Source of the DNA: Pseudoalteromonas sp. CO133X
Lineage (GTDB): Bacteria; Pseudomonadota; Gammaproteobacteria; Enterobacterales; Alteromonadaceae
Direction of reading: 5' to 3'
Assembly: GCA_004208945.1 (NCBI GenBank)
Contig: SGPE01000021.1
Span: 124,001 to 188,000 of the forward strand
Length of the DNA: 64,000 nt
This document shows, one piece after another, positions 24,089 to 33,773 of the stretch. The translations under genes and the position numbers were made by a program. The stretch's first letter is position 1. Every line of letters begins with the position of its first letter. The notes beneath the pieces are model-generated. The model did not search any database and was not told the DNA's origin. It saw nothing but the letters and a program-made list of their open reading frames with translations.

Positions 24089-26062
24089 ATGTTAGATAAG
24101 GTAACCCGACTACTCTTAGTTGAAGATGATGAAGATGATTATATTCTTACTTGTGATTACTTAGAGCAATTGGGTTCCCATACATTTGATGTTGAATGGC
24201 TTAGCTGCCCTGAAGAAGCTGTTAATGTGTTGAGTGAAAATAAACACGATATTTGTTTATTGGATTATAGACTCGGTGCTTCTGATGGACTTGAAGTACT
24301 AAAAAGTGCGGTTGCTAATGGGTTTCGTGGCCCTATCATTATGCTTACAGGCCAATCGGATGACACCTTAGACTCTGCTGCACTTGATGCAGGCGCTGTT
24401 GACTACTTAGTTAAGAACGAAATGAGTTCAAGCCGCTTTGCCCGTGCAATTCGTTATGCACTAGCCAGACGGGATGTAGAAGATGAGCGTGTTGAACGTT
24501 TGAAAGCTGAAGCTGAAAATCGCTCGAAAGATCGCTTCTTAGCGCATTTAAGTCATGAGTTACGCACGCCTTTATCGTCAATATTAGGTTATACCGAACT
24601 GTTGATGCAAAGCGAAAAAAACCAACACGCGCATAATGAACTTGGGGTCATTTACCGAAATGGTAAGCACCTATTGAGCTTACTTAATGATGTACTCGAT
24701 TTATCGAAAATTGCGGCAGATAAGTTAGAGCTCAACTGCTGTGATGTTAATCTCGATAGCTTAATGGCTGACGTATACACTTTAATGCGAGTGTCAGCTG
24801 TAGATAAGGGCTTATCGCTTAGGTTTGAGTCACAACAGGCACTGCCTTTAATTATTAATACTGATGCCACGCGTCTTCGCCAAATCCTCATCAATATCAT
24901 TAATAATGCGATTAAATTCACTAACCAAGGTGAGATCGTTGTGCGTGCATGGACTGCATGGGTGAATGAGCGCGAAATGCTGTTCTTCAGTATTAAAGAT
25001 ACAGGGCTTGGCATTGCACCCGAAAAGCAGGCATTGATTTTTAAGCCATTCGAACAAATTGCCGATGTTGAATCGCGTGATGTTGGTGGTGCAGGACTAG
25101 GTCTTGCTATTTGTTCTGAATTACTTACACGTATGCAAGGTTCAATAGAGCTTGAGTCCACTCAAGGGGTCGGCTCTGAATTTACTTTATCTATTTATCC
25201 TGGCAACATTCGTGATGTTGAGCGCCAATTGCTGACGTTTGACTCTAACCCCGACTGCCATCAAAAGTTAACAACACTGTCAACGAGTGGGCGTGTACTT
25301 GTCGTAGATGACCTTAAAGATTTGCGTATTTTGGTAGGGCACATGATCGCAAGTACTGGGGCTGATGTTGAATACGCTGAAAATGGCAAACATGCGATTG
25401 AAAAGGTTGCTGCAGCAGAACAAGCAGGCAAAGCTTTCGATATTGTATTTATCGACCTACACATGCCTGTTATGGGCGGCAAAGAGGCGACAATTGAGCT
25501 TCGTAAAATGGGTTATAAAGAGCCGATTATCGCACTGACAGCTGCGACCATGAAAGGGGTTAAAAGTGAGCTATCAGCGCTTGGTTTTAATGACATGATC
25601 GCCAAGCCCGTTGATTCGGGGCTGCTTTATCAGGTGTTGAATCATTATATTTGCGAAGGTAAAACAGAGCCTGTCATTGAGCATGATGACAGTCCGGCGA
25701 TGACTCAAAAAAGTACCCGTTATTTATTAGTTGAAGATGACACAGATGCAGCGCAAATCACCCAGCTTTTATTAGAAAGCCTTGGGGTGGAAACGGTAAT
25801 CGCTGCTAGCTGTGAAGCGTGTTTAAATACGCTAAATGAAGACGCTGAGTTTGATAAAGTACTGCTTGATATGCACTTGCCTGATGGTGGTGGTTTAGAT
25901 TTAGCAAAACAGCTTAAGCAACGCTACCCCAACTTAACCTTAGTTATTGTCAGTGGGGCAGAGCCTGAGCCAGAGAAAATAGAGAAGTTGGACATTGAAC
26001 AAGTTCTGTTAAAGCCAATTAACCTAGGTTTACTGACAGAGCTTATTGAGGGCAGTGCTTAA
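24089..26062 (+). CDS. Hybrid histidine kinase, REC-HisKA-HATPase-REC-REC
   Basis: 657 residues, 12 bp after the previous gene. An N-terminal receiver (about 7-125; LLDYRLGASDG), HisKA (LAHLSHELRTPLSSILGYTE), HATPase (about 260-370; INNAIKF, GAGLGLAICSELLTRMQG), a second receiver (about 405-520; VFIDLHMPVMGG) and a third (about 545-655; VLLDMHLPDGGG). No membrane helix, so it is cytosolic and probably receives phosphate from the neighbouring CHASE3 kinase through REC1. Its 3' end overlaps the convergent LacI gene by 20 bp. Confidence 0.93.
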   Translation: MLDKVTRLLLVEDDEDDYILTCDYLEQLGSHTFDVEWLSCPEEAVNVLSENKHDICLLDYRLGASDGLEVLKSAVANGFRGPIIMLTGQSDDTLDSAALDAGAVDYLVKNEMSSSRFARAIRYALARRDVEDERVERLKAEAENRSKDRFLAHLSHELRTPLSSILGYTELLMQSEKNQHAHNELGVIYRNGKHLLSLLNDVLDLSKIAADKLELNCCDVNLDSLMADVYTLMRVSAVDKGLSLRFESQQALPLIINTDATRLRQILINIINNAIKFTNQGEIVVRAWTAWVNEREMLFFSIKDTGLGIAPEKQALIFKPFEQIADVESRDVGGAGLGLAICSELLTRMQGSIELESTQGVGSEFTLSIYPGNIRDVERQLLTFDSNPDCHQKLTTLSTSGRVLVVDDLKDLRILVGHMIASTGADVEYAENGKHAIEKVAAAEQAGKAFDIVFIDLHMPVMGGKEATIELRKMGYKEPIIALTAATMKGVKSELSALGFNDMIAKPVDSGLLYQVLNHYICEGKTEPVIEHDDSPAMTQKSTRYLLVEDDTDAAQITQLLLESLGVETVIAASCEACLNTLNEDAEFDKVLLDMHLPDGGGLDLAKQLKQRYPNLTLVIVSGAEPEPEKIEKLDIEQVLLKPINLGLLTELIEGSA

Positions 26063-27047
26063 TTGATTGTCGAGCAACAAGGCTTGGTTCAAACATAGTT
26101 TGCAGAGGCTCTGTTTGCTTTTGATATACGTGGTTTAGAATCCAGTTTGCAGCCATTTGCCCCATTTCATTGATTGGATAGTTAATTGTACTTAGAGGCG
26201 GATAAATGTGGCGCGTGAAAAATACATTATCATAACCCATCACTGATAGCTGCTCTGGAAGCGCTAAGCCAAGTTCTCTGGCGCTGGCGATGGCACCCGT
26301 CGCCATTTCATCATTGGCACAAATAACGGCACTAAATGACAACCCCTGTTGATAGATTGTTTTTAATCCCTCAAAGCCACTGGTTTCCATAAAGTCACCT
26401 TGATAAAGCAGTTGTTCATCAAATGATAAATTAAATTCAGCAAGCGCTTGTTTGTGACCAGCTAGACGATCTTGAGCATCTTTTTTCCAAAGTGGGCCAC
26501 TAATATAGGCTATATTTTTGTGACCCTGTTCTAAAACATGTTTGGCTGCAAGGTAGCCACCTTTGATGTTATTTAAAATAATACAACGGTCGCTTAATTC
26601 TGGAATAAAACGGTTAATGAGCACAAATGGTACACGGCCCTTACTCAGCTTGATTAAGTAATCGTCGCTGACAGCTTCAACATGCAAAATAAGGCCATCA
26701 CAGTTACGGCTTATTAGGAACTCAATGCCTTGCTGTTCTCGCTCTTCATCACTGTGACCAGCAGCAATGATTACATGTTTACCTTGGTTTCTAAAAATAT
26801 TCTCAATACCACTCATCATAGGACCGTAAAAGGGACCTTGTAATTCAGAAACAAGTAGACCAACACTGTTTGAACAATTCGACGCTAACGATTGCGCAAT
26901 AGAGTTTGGTCTATAGCCAAGCTCACTCATTGCCGCAGTGACTTTTTTACGGGTAGCATCACTGACATTCGCATTGTTATTCATTACTCGCGAAACAGTT
27001 GCCAAAGACACTCCAGCTAGTTTCGACACCTCGTAAATGGTGGCCAT
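26043..27047 (-). CDS. LacI-family regulator of the beta-glucan locus
   Basis: 334 residues. N-terminal HTH (IYEVSKLAGVSLATVSRVMN) and hinge (GYRPNSIAQSLAS), then a periplasmic-binding-type sugar domain (NSVGLLVSELQGPFYGPMMS; VICANDEMATGAI; VMGYDN). Third gene of the GH1-GPH-LacI unit. The palindrome TGTAAGCGCTTACA, a typical LacI-family operator, occurs twice in the divergent promoter at 29755-29988 and twice before the TonB receptor at 41229, so these are its likely sites. The inducer is presumably glucose or a beta-gluco-oligosaccharide, which is inferred. Confidence 0.92.
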   Translation of the reverse strand: MATIYEVSKLAGVSLATVSRVMNNNANVSDATRKKVTAAMSELGYRPNSIAQSLASNCSNSVGLLVSELQGPFYGPMMSGIENIFRNQGKHVIIAAGHSDEEREQQGIEFLISRNCDGLILHVEAVSDDYLIKLSKGRVPFVLINRFIPELSDRCIILNNIKGGYLAAKHVLEQGHKNIAYISGPLWKKDAQDRLAGHKQALAEFNLSFDEQLLYQGDFMETSGFEGLKTIYQQGLSFSAVICANDEMATGAIASARELGLALPEQLSVMGYDNVFFTRHIYPPLSTINYPINEMGQMAANWILNHVYQKQTEPLQTMFEPSLVARQSIKHCPQ

Positions 27048-27069
27048 ATTATTCCTTTTTAAAACCCAA

Positions 27070-28401
27070 TTATGGATGACGTTTTAATGATAAGTCGGCA
27101 CTGATTTGCTCAACGGTTTGATTATCAAGAATATACCTTTTCATAATTAAAGCGACAAGCACGCTGCCAATTGCTGGATAAAGCGTAAATGAAATTAAAA
27201 TGCCTGACAGCGTATGCTCACTAAGCTCTGTATTGGCCTCATAGCCATAAAACGCTAGTAACCAACCGGCTATGGCACCGCCGAGGGCAAGGCCGAGTTT
27301 AATAAAAAAGACCACGCTCGCGTAGACAAGCCCTGTTAGTCTCTCGCCGGTTTTCCATTGTCCGTAATCAATGGTGTCGGCCATTTTTGCCCACAGTAGT
27401 GGTGTTGCCATTTGCGTGAAAAAACACCATAAAAAGTATACTGCAAAAGCAAGTATCAGTTGTTCGCTTGGTAACCAAAACGCCACACAGCTGATTGCTG
27501 CAGAGATATATTGCAAACGAATATAGGCTATTTTCTTATCAACACGTTTACTTAACGGGTTTGCACACGCACAACCTAAGATATTACCTATCATACCGAT
27601 AGTGACAAAATAGGTGACCAGTTCGGCTTCACCAAGCACATATTTTACGTAATAGATTGCCAGAGTTGTACGTAATACCATACTGGTTAACAGCATAAGT
27701 GCAGCAAAGCACAACACTTTAAATGGACCGTTTTGCCAAAGTGTACTCATGCGGTTCTTCCAACTCAACGATGAGCTGTTATGAGCTACAACACGCTCTT
27801 TGGTAAAGCGAAAACAAATCAAAAATAAGATGACACCTAAGCCGCTCATTAAGGCCATGGTTAGTTGGTAGCCTGTAGCGTTATCACCTTTTCCTAGCCA
27901 ATTTACCAACGGCAGGGTACAGGCGCTAACTATTAGGCCGCCCAGCATGCCAAACACAAATCGGTAAGATTGAATCGACACACGCTCTTTAGGGTCGCCA
28001 CTTAATACTCCGCCTAACGCTGAATAAGGAATATTAATGGCTGTGTAAACCAGCATTAGCAAAGTATAAGTGACAAAGGCGTAAATGACTTTGCCTGACT
28101 CTGGTAGGTCTGGCGTGGTGAAGGTGATCATACTGATCACCCCAAACGGTAAAGCGAGCCAAAGTAAATAAGGGCGATAACTTCCCCATTTAGTTCGCGT
28201 GGCATCGGTCAATGCGCCCATTAGTGGGTCGGTAATCGCATCAACAATTCTCACCACCAAAAACAAGGTGCCAACAATAGCAGGTGAAATACCAAAGATG
28301 TCCGTGTAGAAAAAAGTTAAAAATAACATTACTGTTTGAAAGATAATGTTACTTGCTGTGTCGCCTAATCCGTAGGCTATTTTCTCTTTTGTTGTCAGCA
28401 T
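27070..28401 (-). CDS. GPH-family sugar:cation symporter
   Basis: 443 residues, 12 membrane helices, with the family start KIAYGLGDTASNIIFQTVM and the conserved VRIVDAITDPLMGALTDATR loop. Glycoside-pentoside-hexuronide transporters such as MelB and LacS take up di- or oligosaccharides with Na+ or H+. It lies between GH1 (18 bp away) and the LacI gene (22 bp away), so it probably brings cellobiose- or laminaribiose-like beta-glucosides in for GH1. Confidence 0.92.
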   Translation of the reverse strand: MLTTKEKIAYGLGDTASNIIFQTVMLFLTFFYTDIFGISPAIVGTLFLVVRIVDAITDPLMGALTDATRTKWGSYRPYLLWLALPFGVISMITFTTPDLPESGKVIYAFVTYTLLMLVYTAINIPYSALGGVLSGDPKERVSIQSYRFVFGMLGGLIVSACTLPLVNWLGKGDNATGYQLTMALMSGLGVILFLICFRFTKERVVAHNSSSLSWKNRMSTLWQNGPFKVLCFAALMLLTSMVLRTTLAIYYVKYVLGEAELVTYFVTIGMIGNILGCACANPLSKRVDKKIAYIRLQYISAAISCVAFWLPSEQLILAFAVYFLWCFFTQMATPLLWAKMADTIDYGQWKTGERLTGLVYASVVFFIKLGLALGGAIAGWLLAFYGYEANTELSEHTLSGILISFTLYPAIGSVLVALIMKRYILDNQTVEQISADLSLKRHP

Positions 28402-28419
28402 GTGTGTTCTCGTTTGTTG

Positions 28420-29754
28420 TTATTTTTTTCGCTGTTTTAGTAGCGCACGGTATTGTTTCGCGCTTTCTTTTAAAATGCGTTGTTGGCTTTGGTAATCAAT
28501 ATAAACTAACCCAAAGCGCTTTTCGTAGCCATACGCCCATTCAAAGTTGTCCATTAAGCTCCACGCAAAGTAGCCTTGAATATCAACACCTTGACGAATT
28601 GCATCACACACTGCACTTAAGTGAGTGTGGTAATAATCAACGCGTTCAATGTCTTTCACTTCACCGTTTTCTAAGGTGTCGGCCATGGCTGCGCCATTTT
28701 CGGTAATATACATTTTTGGTAAATCATATTGCTGATGCAGTGATACCAAAAGCTCAGTTAAACCTTGTGGGTAAACTTCCCAGCCCATATCGGTAACACG
28801 AACATTCGTAAGGCTTGCTTCTTCAAACCAGCCATCAGCAGTATTTTTGTAGTGTATGCGGGTATAATAGTTAACGCCAATAAAGTCGACGGCTTGACTA
28901 ATAATCGCCATATCGCCAGCAAGGATAGTCGGTTTAACCTCATCAGCTAACTCATCAAATAAAGAAGGGTATGTGCCTTCTAAAACTGCTTTGATATACC
29001 ACTGGTTATGGTATTGATCGGCAAGTTTTGCGGCTTTTTTATCATCCGCAGTCAAAGGGTAAGTTGGGCTGAAGTTTAATACGATACCCGCTTCTGTGTC
29101 TGGGCAGTTTTTGCGTAACACTTGCATGGCAAGGCCATGGGCGAGCAGTAAGTGATGAGCTGCTTGTCGGCCTGCTTGTTGTGATTTTATACCTGGTGCA
29201 TGTACACCCACTTCATAACCTAAGTAGGCACTACAGAAGGGCTCATTCAAGGTCGCAAAGGAATCGACTAAGTGGCCAAGGTGTTGAGTAACAAGTTCGG
29301 TATATTCTTGAAATTTATAGGCTGTATCACGATTTAACCAGCCACCATTATCTTCTAGGTATTGAGGCAAATCCCAGTGGTATAGAGTGACGTAAGTTTT
29401 AATATTACGTGCTTTTAACGCCGTTAATAAGTGAAAATAAAAAGCCATTCCTTCGCCGTTTATCGTGCCATCTTGATTCATGACCCGTGGCCAAGAAATT
29501 GATAAACGGTAAGCATCTACGGCTAAGTCAGCAATCATATCGACATCTTGCTGCCAACGCGCAACATGGTCACATGCTACATCGCCATGACTTTGATCGG
29601 CAATTGCATCAGGCTTTTCACAAAACGTATCCCAGATACAATCTAGACGCTGATCTCGTGCGCCTTCAATTTGAAACGACGCAGTCGCAACACCAAAAGT
29701 AAATTCAGGTTTGAGTAAAAATGAGTCTGGCAAAAGAGAAATTGATTTATACAC
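28420..29754 (-). CDS. GH1 beta-glucosidase
   Basis: 444 residues, cytoplasmic (no signal peptide). Family 1 (beta/alpha)8 barrel: acid/base Glu171 in FATLNEPFCSAY, nucleophile Glu352 in YITENGAAM, plus FGVATASFQIEGA and the C-terminal WSLMDNFEWAYGY. Releases glucose from beta-glucosides. First gene of the leftward unit; its promoter region carries two LacI operators. The true start could be a few codons inside (MYKSISLLPDSF has no classic RBS), but the catalytic domain is complete. Confidence 0.94.
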   Translation of the reverse strand: MYKSISLLPDSFLLKPEFTFGVATASFQIEGARDQRLDCIWDTFCEKPDAIADQSHGDVACDHVARWQQDVDMIADLAVDAYRLSISWPRVMNQDGTINGEGMAFYFHLLTALKARNIKTYVTLYHWDLPQYLEDNGGWLNRDTAYKFQEYTELVTQHLGHLVDSFATLNEPFCSAYLGYEVGVHAPGIKSQQAGRQAAHHLLLAHGLAMQVLRKNCPDTEAGIVLNFSPTYPLTADDKKAAKLADQYHNQWYIKAVLEGTYPSLFDELADEVKPTILAGDMAIISQAVDFIGVNYYTRIHYKNTADGWFEEASLTNVRVTDMGWEVYPQGLTELLVSLHQQYDLPKMYITENGAAMADTLENGEVKDIERVDYYHTHLSAVCDAIRQGVDIQGYFAWSLMDNFEWAYGYEKRFGLVYIDYQSQQRILKESAKQYRALLKQRKK

Positions 29755-29816
29755 AGTTATTAGTCGTCCTTCGCATAGTGTTTGTAAGACAAACCAAAGT
29801 ACAGAGCTGTAAATGG

Positions 29817-29830
29817 TGTAAGCGCTTACA
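29817..29830. promoter_or_regulatory. LacI-type operator 1
   Basis: TGTAAGCGCTTACA, a perfect 14-bp palindrome, about 65 bp upstream of the GH1 start. Confidence 0.8.
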
Positions 29831-29875
29831 ATTTTATTGCAAATAAATTGCTATATATGATTTATATGTTATAAA

Positions 29876-29889
29876 TGTAAGCGCTTACA
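29876..29889. promoter_or_regulatory. LacI-type operator 2
   Basis: The same perfect palindrome, here extended to ATGTAAGCGCTTACAT, about 100 bp upstream of the sugar transporter start. Centres of operators 1 and 2 are 59 bp apart. Confidence 0.8.
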
Positions 29890-29988
29890 TTTTATGTTGC
29901 AATAGTTTTTTGCTTTTTTATTCATCATGATTTAGCACTAGAGCTGATGTAACAAACTGAAAAATATAAATAACTAGAGAATAAAATT

Positions 29989-31248
29989 ATGGCCCATGTT
30001 TCAACGCCTGTTTCGGGTAACGCGAGTCAAGCGGCAATGCCAAAGCAACATTTTGCATTGGCATCCTTGACCACATTATTTTTTATGTGGGGGTTCATTA
30101 CTTGTTTAAATGATATTTTGATCCCTTACTTAAAAGGGATGTTTTCGCTGAATTATACGCAAGCCATGCTTATACAGTTTTGCTTTTTTGGTGCGTACTT
30201 TGTGATGTCGATCCCTGCTGGCAAGTTGGTCAGTCGCATTGGCTATCAATTTGGCATTGTGGTCGGCTTAGTGGTTGCAGCTATCGGCTGTGCGCTGTTT
30301 TACCCTGCTGCAGTTGCCCATGTATATGAATTATTTTTACTGGCTTTGTTTGTACTTGCTTCGGGTATTACTATTTTACAAGTATCTGCAAATCCTTATG
30401 TAAGTGTACTTGGTCCGCAAAAAACAGCGTCTTCGCGTTTGACTATGACACAAGCATTCAACTCACTAGGTACGACCGTCGCACCGATTTTTGGTGGGTG
30501 GTTGATTTTATCTGAGGTAAGCCAAGCCACGGCTGAAGAAGTGAAACTCCCTTATTTAATGTTGTCGTTAAGTTTACTCGTGCTTGCGGTTATCTTTGCG
30601 TTTTTAAAACTGCCAAAACTAGGTAAAGAAAGTGATAGCGAAGCCGCACATCAAGATTTAGAAGACTTTGTTGATTTAGGCAGTGTTTGGCGCTATCGCC
30701 ACCTTATTTTAGGTGCTGTTGGTATTTTTGTGTATGTGGGTGCAGAAGTGGCAATAGGTAGCTTTTTGGTGGGCTTTTTGACGTTAGATAATATTGCTGG
30801 CCTCGCAGAAAAAGAAGCCGCTCATTACATTAGTTATTATTTCGCAGGTGCTATGGTGGGTCGCTTTATTGGTGCTGCTGTGATGCAGAAGTTTAATGCA
30901 GGTAAGGTGTTGGCATGTCATGGCTTGCTTGCAGTAGTACTTGTTGCAATTGCTATGACAGGTGAAGGTAGCCTTGCTATGTGGGCAATTTTACTTGTGG
31001 GTTTATGTAACTCGATTATGTTCCCAACCATTTTCAGCCTTGCTTTACACGGCCTTGGTAAATACACCTCAAAAGGCTCTGGCATTTTATGTTTAGCGAT
31101 TGTAGGTGGGGCAATTATCCCATTACTACAAGGTGTGTTAGCCGATTCTGTTGGCGTACAAATGGCGTTATTCTTACCTATCGCCTGTTATTTATATATT
31201 ACTTACTTTGCGCTTGTTGGCTCAAAAGTATCGACTCAGACTTCATAG
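29989..31248 (+). CDS. FHS-type sugar:H+ symporter (glucose/galactose/fucose family)
   Basis: 419 residues, 12 helices. [20 protein letters not shown] in helix 1 and [14 protein letters not shown] are signatures of the FucP/GluP (FHS) branch of MFS. In marine glucan loci this type imports free glucose, which fits the adjacent GH3 and GH16 genes. First gene of the rightward unit; operator 2 is upstream. The GH3 ATG is eight bases after its stop. Confidence 0.92.
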   Translation: MAHVSTPVSGNASQAAMPKQHFALASLTTLFFMWGFITCLNDILIPYLKGMFSLNYTQAMLIQFCFFGAYFVMSIPAGKLVSRIGYQFGIVVGLVVAAIGCALFYPAAVAHVYELFLLALFVLASGITILQVSANPYVSVLGPQKTASSRLTMTQAFNSLGTTVAPIFGGWLILSEVSQATAEEVKLPYLMLSLSLLVLAVIFAFLKLPKLGKESDSEAAHQDLEDFVDLGSVWRYRHLILGAVGIFVYVGAEVAIGSFLVGFLTLDNIAGLAEKEAAHYISYYFAGAMVGRFIGAAVMQKFNAGKVLACHGLLAVVLVAIAMTGEGSLAMWAILLVGLCNSIMFPTIFSLALHGLGKYTSKGSGILCLAIVGGAIIPLLQGVLADSVGVQMALFLPIACYLYITYFALVGSKVSTQTS

Positions 31249-31256
31249 GTGCAAAA

Positions 31257-33773
31257 ATGAAATTGAAAAAAACATTCACTCTCTGTTCGTTAATGATGGC
31301 AAGCGTCAGCATGCTAGGTTGTACTGGGCAAGATAAGGTGACCAACGTGAACACTGAGCAAGAAATTTGGCCAAACATTGAAACGGGTATTGCTGCAAAC
31401 CCAGAAATGGAAGCCAAAATTGCTAAAATGCTGGCAAATATGACCCTTGAGCAAAAAGTTGCGCAAATGATCCAGCCAGAAATTCGCGATATTACCGTTG
31501 AAGATATGCGTAAATATGGCTTTGGTTCCTACCTCAATGGTGGTGGTGCATTCCCAAATAATGATAAACATGCCAGTGCCGCAGACTGGATTGATCTTGC
31601 TGAAAAAATGTATCAAGCCTCAATCGATGACTCGCTTGATGGTAGCTCAATCCCGACTATGTGGGGTACCGATGCCGTGCATGGTCACAATAACGTCATT
31701 GGTGCGACATTATTTCCACATAACATTGGTTTAGGTGCAACAAACAATCCCGAGTTAATCGAAAAAATTGCAGCCGCTACCGCGCAAGAAGTGATGGTAA
31801 CCGGCATCGATTGGGTGTTCGCACCAACAGTTGCAGTTGTTCGTGACGACCGTTGGGGTCGAACTTATGAAGGCTACTCTGAAGACCCTGAAATTGTGAA
31901 AGCATACTCGGCAGCCATTGTTAAAGGGTTGCAAGGTGCGGTTGATGAAGACTTTTTATCTGATAAGCGCGTGATAAGTACGGTTAAACACTTTTTAGGT
32001 GATGGCGGTACCGAAGGCGGTGATGACCAAGGTAATAACACGGCATCTGAGCAAGAATTATTTGATATTCATGCGCAAGGTTATGTTGGTGGGTTAGGTG
32101 CGGGTGCTCAGACCGTAATGGCGTCATTCAACAGCTGGAACGGTGAAAAAATTCACGGCAGCAAATACCTACTTACCGACGTACTAAAAGGCAAAATGGG
32201 CTTTGATGGTTTTGTTGTTGGTGACTGGAATGGCCACGGTCAAATTCCAGGGTGTACTAATGGCAACTGTGCGCAAGCAGCAAATGCAGGTCTTGATGTG
32301 TACATGGTACCGACAGATGCATGGAAACCACTTTACGAAAACCTTATCAAGCAAGTTAAAAGTGGCGAAATTGCACAAAGCCGCATTGATGATGCAGTAA
32401 CGCGTATCTTACGTGTAAAAATGCGCGCAGGTTTGTTTGATAAGCCAAGCCCTGCTAAGCGTCCGCTTTCAGGTAAAACAGAGATCATTGGCAGTGCAGA
32501 ACATCGTGCAGTTGCAAAACAAGCGGTCCGTGAATCACTGGTACTACTTAAAAATAAACAACAGTTGTTACCGCTATCAGCAAATGCAAATGTATTAGTT
32601 GCAGGTCAGGGCGCTGATAACATTGGCATGCAGTCAGGTGGTTGGACAATCACATGGCAAGGGACTGGTAATGAGAATAGCGACTTCCCGGGTGGTTCTT
32701 CAATTTTTGATGGCATCAAAAATACAGTTGAGCAAGCCGGTGGTCAGGTTCAATACAATGTGAATGGCGAATTTGAATCTAAGCCAGATGTTGCGATTGT
32801 TGTGTTTGGCGAGCAACCGTATGCAGAAGGCAATGGTGATTTAGATAACCTTGAATACCAACGCGGTAATAAAACTGATTTAGCTCTGCTTAAAAAACTA
32901 AAAGATGCCGGTATTCCTGTGGTGTCGCTATTTATTAGTGGCCGCCCAATGTGGGTGAATGCTGAGCTGAATGCCAGTGATGCGTTTGTCGCAACTTGGT
33001 TACCAGGCAGTGAAGGTGATGCAATTAGCGATGTTATCTTTAAAAAGCAAGATGGTTCTATCAATCATGACTTTAAAGGTAAGTTGTCGTTCTCATGGCC
33101 AAATAACCCGGTAGGTAACCAAAACCGTGGTGATAAAGATTACGCGCCACTATTGCCTTATGGCTTTGGTTTAACGTATCAAGATAAAAACACCTTGGCG
33201 GATGACCTTAGCGAAAAATCACACGTCGCGGCTAAATTAGAAGACTTAGTATTATTTGAACGTGCCGTAAAAGCACCGTGGTCACTGCAACTACAAAGTG
33301 GTTCTGAGCGACAAGCCATGACCAGTAGCCGTGCAGCACTTAATGCGGTTAGCGTAAAAACCTTTGATAAAGACGTACAAGAAGATGCGCGCGCAATCAG
33401 CTTTAATGGTAAAGAAGCGGCTGCAGTTCGTTTAATGGCGGCGTTCCCATCGGATTTACGCTCATACGTAGAAAAAGCGGGTCAACTGCAAATGCAAATT
33501 AAGGTAGACCAAGCTGCTGATGCGCCGCTGATGCTGGGAATGCAATGTGGTGAAAACTGTGACGGCCAATTTGATATTAGCAAACACCTTAAAGCAGCAA
33601 ATGATTGGCAAACGCTAACCGTAGATTTGAGCTGCTTTGCAGAGCAAGGTGTGCAGCTTGGGCAAGTATTCTCGCCTTGGCAATTAGCCACTGAAGGTGC
33701 ATGGCAAGTATCAATTGCTAAGCTATCAGTAACGAGCGCGCACACTGAGGATGCAACGCTCTCATGTCAGTAA
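31257..33773 (+). CDS. GH3 exo-beta-glucosidase/glucanase lipoprotein
   Basis: 838 residues from ATG 31257; a longer frame reaching into the transporter gene is excluded because the lipoprotein signal MKLKKTFTLCSLMMASVSML-GC starts here. GH3 barrel with KHFLGDGGTEGGDD, nucleophile Asp about residue 323 in FVVGDWNGHG, the second alpha/beta domain (LVLLKNKQQLLPL; VVFGEQPYAEGNGD), and an extra C-terminal beta domain (about 690-838) with two Cys (MQCGENCDG). Length and the extra domain match ExoP-type enzymes described in Pseudoalteromonas. It removes glucose from beta-1,3/1,4-glucan ends, in the outer membrane or periplasm. Overlaps the next gene by 10 bp. Confidence 0.93.
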   Translation: MKLKKTFTLCSLMMASVSMLGCTGQDKVTNVNTEQEIWPNIETGIAANPEMEAKIAKMLANMTLEQKVAQMIQPEIRDITVEDMRKYGFGSYLNGGGAFPNNDKHASAADWIDLAEKMYQASIDDSLDGSSIPTMWGTDAVHGHNNVIGATLFPHNIGLGATNNPELIEKIAAATAQEVMVTGIDWVFAPTVAVVRDDRWGRTYEGYSEDPEIVKAYSAAIVKGLQGAVDEDFLSDKRVISTVKHFLGDGGTEGGDDQGNNTASEQELFDIHAQGYVGGLGAGAQTVMASFNSWNGEKIHGSKYLLTDVLKGKMGFDGFVVGDWNGHGQIPGCTNGNCAQAANAGLDVYMVPTDAWKPLYENLIKQVKSGEIAQSRIDDAVTRILRVKMRAGLFDKPSPAKRPLSGKTEIIGSAEHRAVAKQAVRESLVLLKNKQQLLPLSANANVLVAGQGADNIGMQSGGWTITWQGTGNENSDFPGGSSIFDGIKNTVEQAGGQVQYNVNGEFESKPDVAIVVFGEQPYAEGNGDLDNLEYQRGNKTDLALLKKLKDAGIPVVSLFISGRPMWVNAELNASDAFVATWLPGSEGDAISDVIFKKQDGSINHDFKGKLSFSWPNNPVGNQNRGDKDYAPLLPYGFGLTYQDKNTLADDLSEKSHVAAKLEDLVLFERAVKAPWSLQLQSGSERQAMTSSRAALNAVSVKTFDKDVQEDARAISFNGKEAAAVRLMAAFPSDLRSYVEKAGQLQMQIKVDQAADAPLMLGMQCGENCDGQFDISKHLKAANDWQTLTVDLSCFAEQGVQLGQVFSPWQLATEGAWQVSIAKLSVTSAHTEDATLSCQ

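Noticed and set aside
31089..31256. N-terminal extension of the GH3 gene into the transporter gene
   Set aside because: The lipoprotein signal peptide begins at 31257; the extension is out-of-frame reading of the transporter C terminus.
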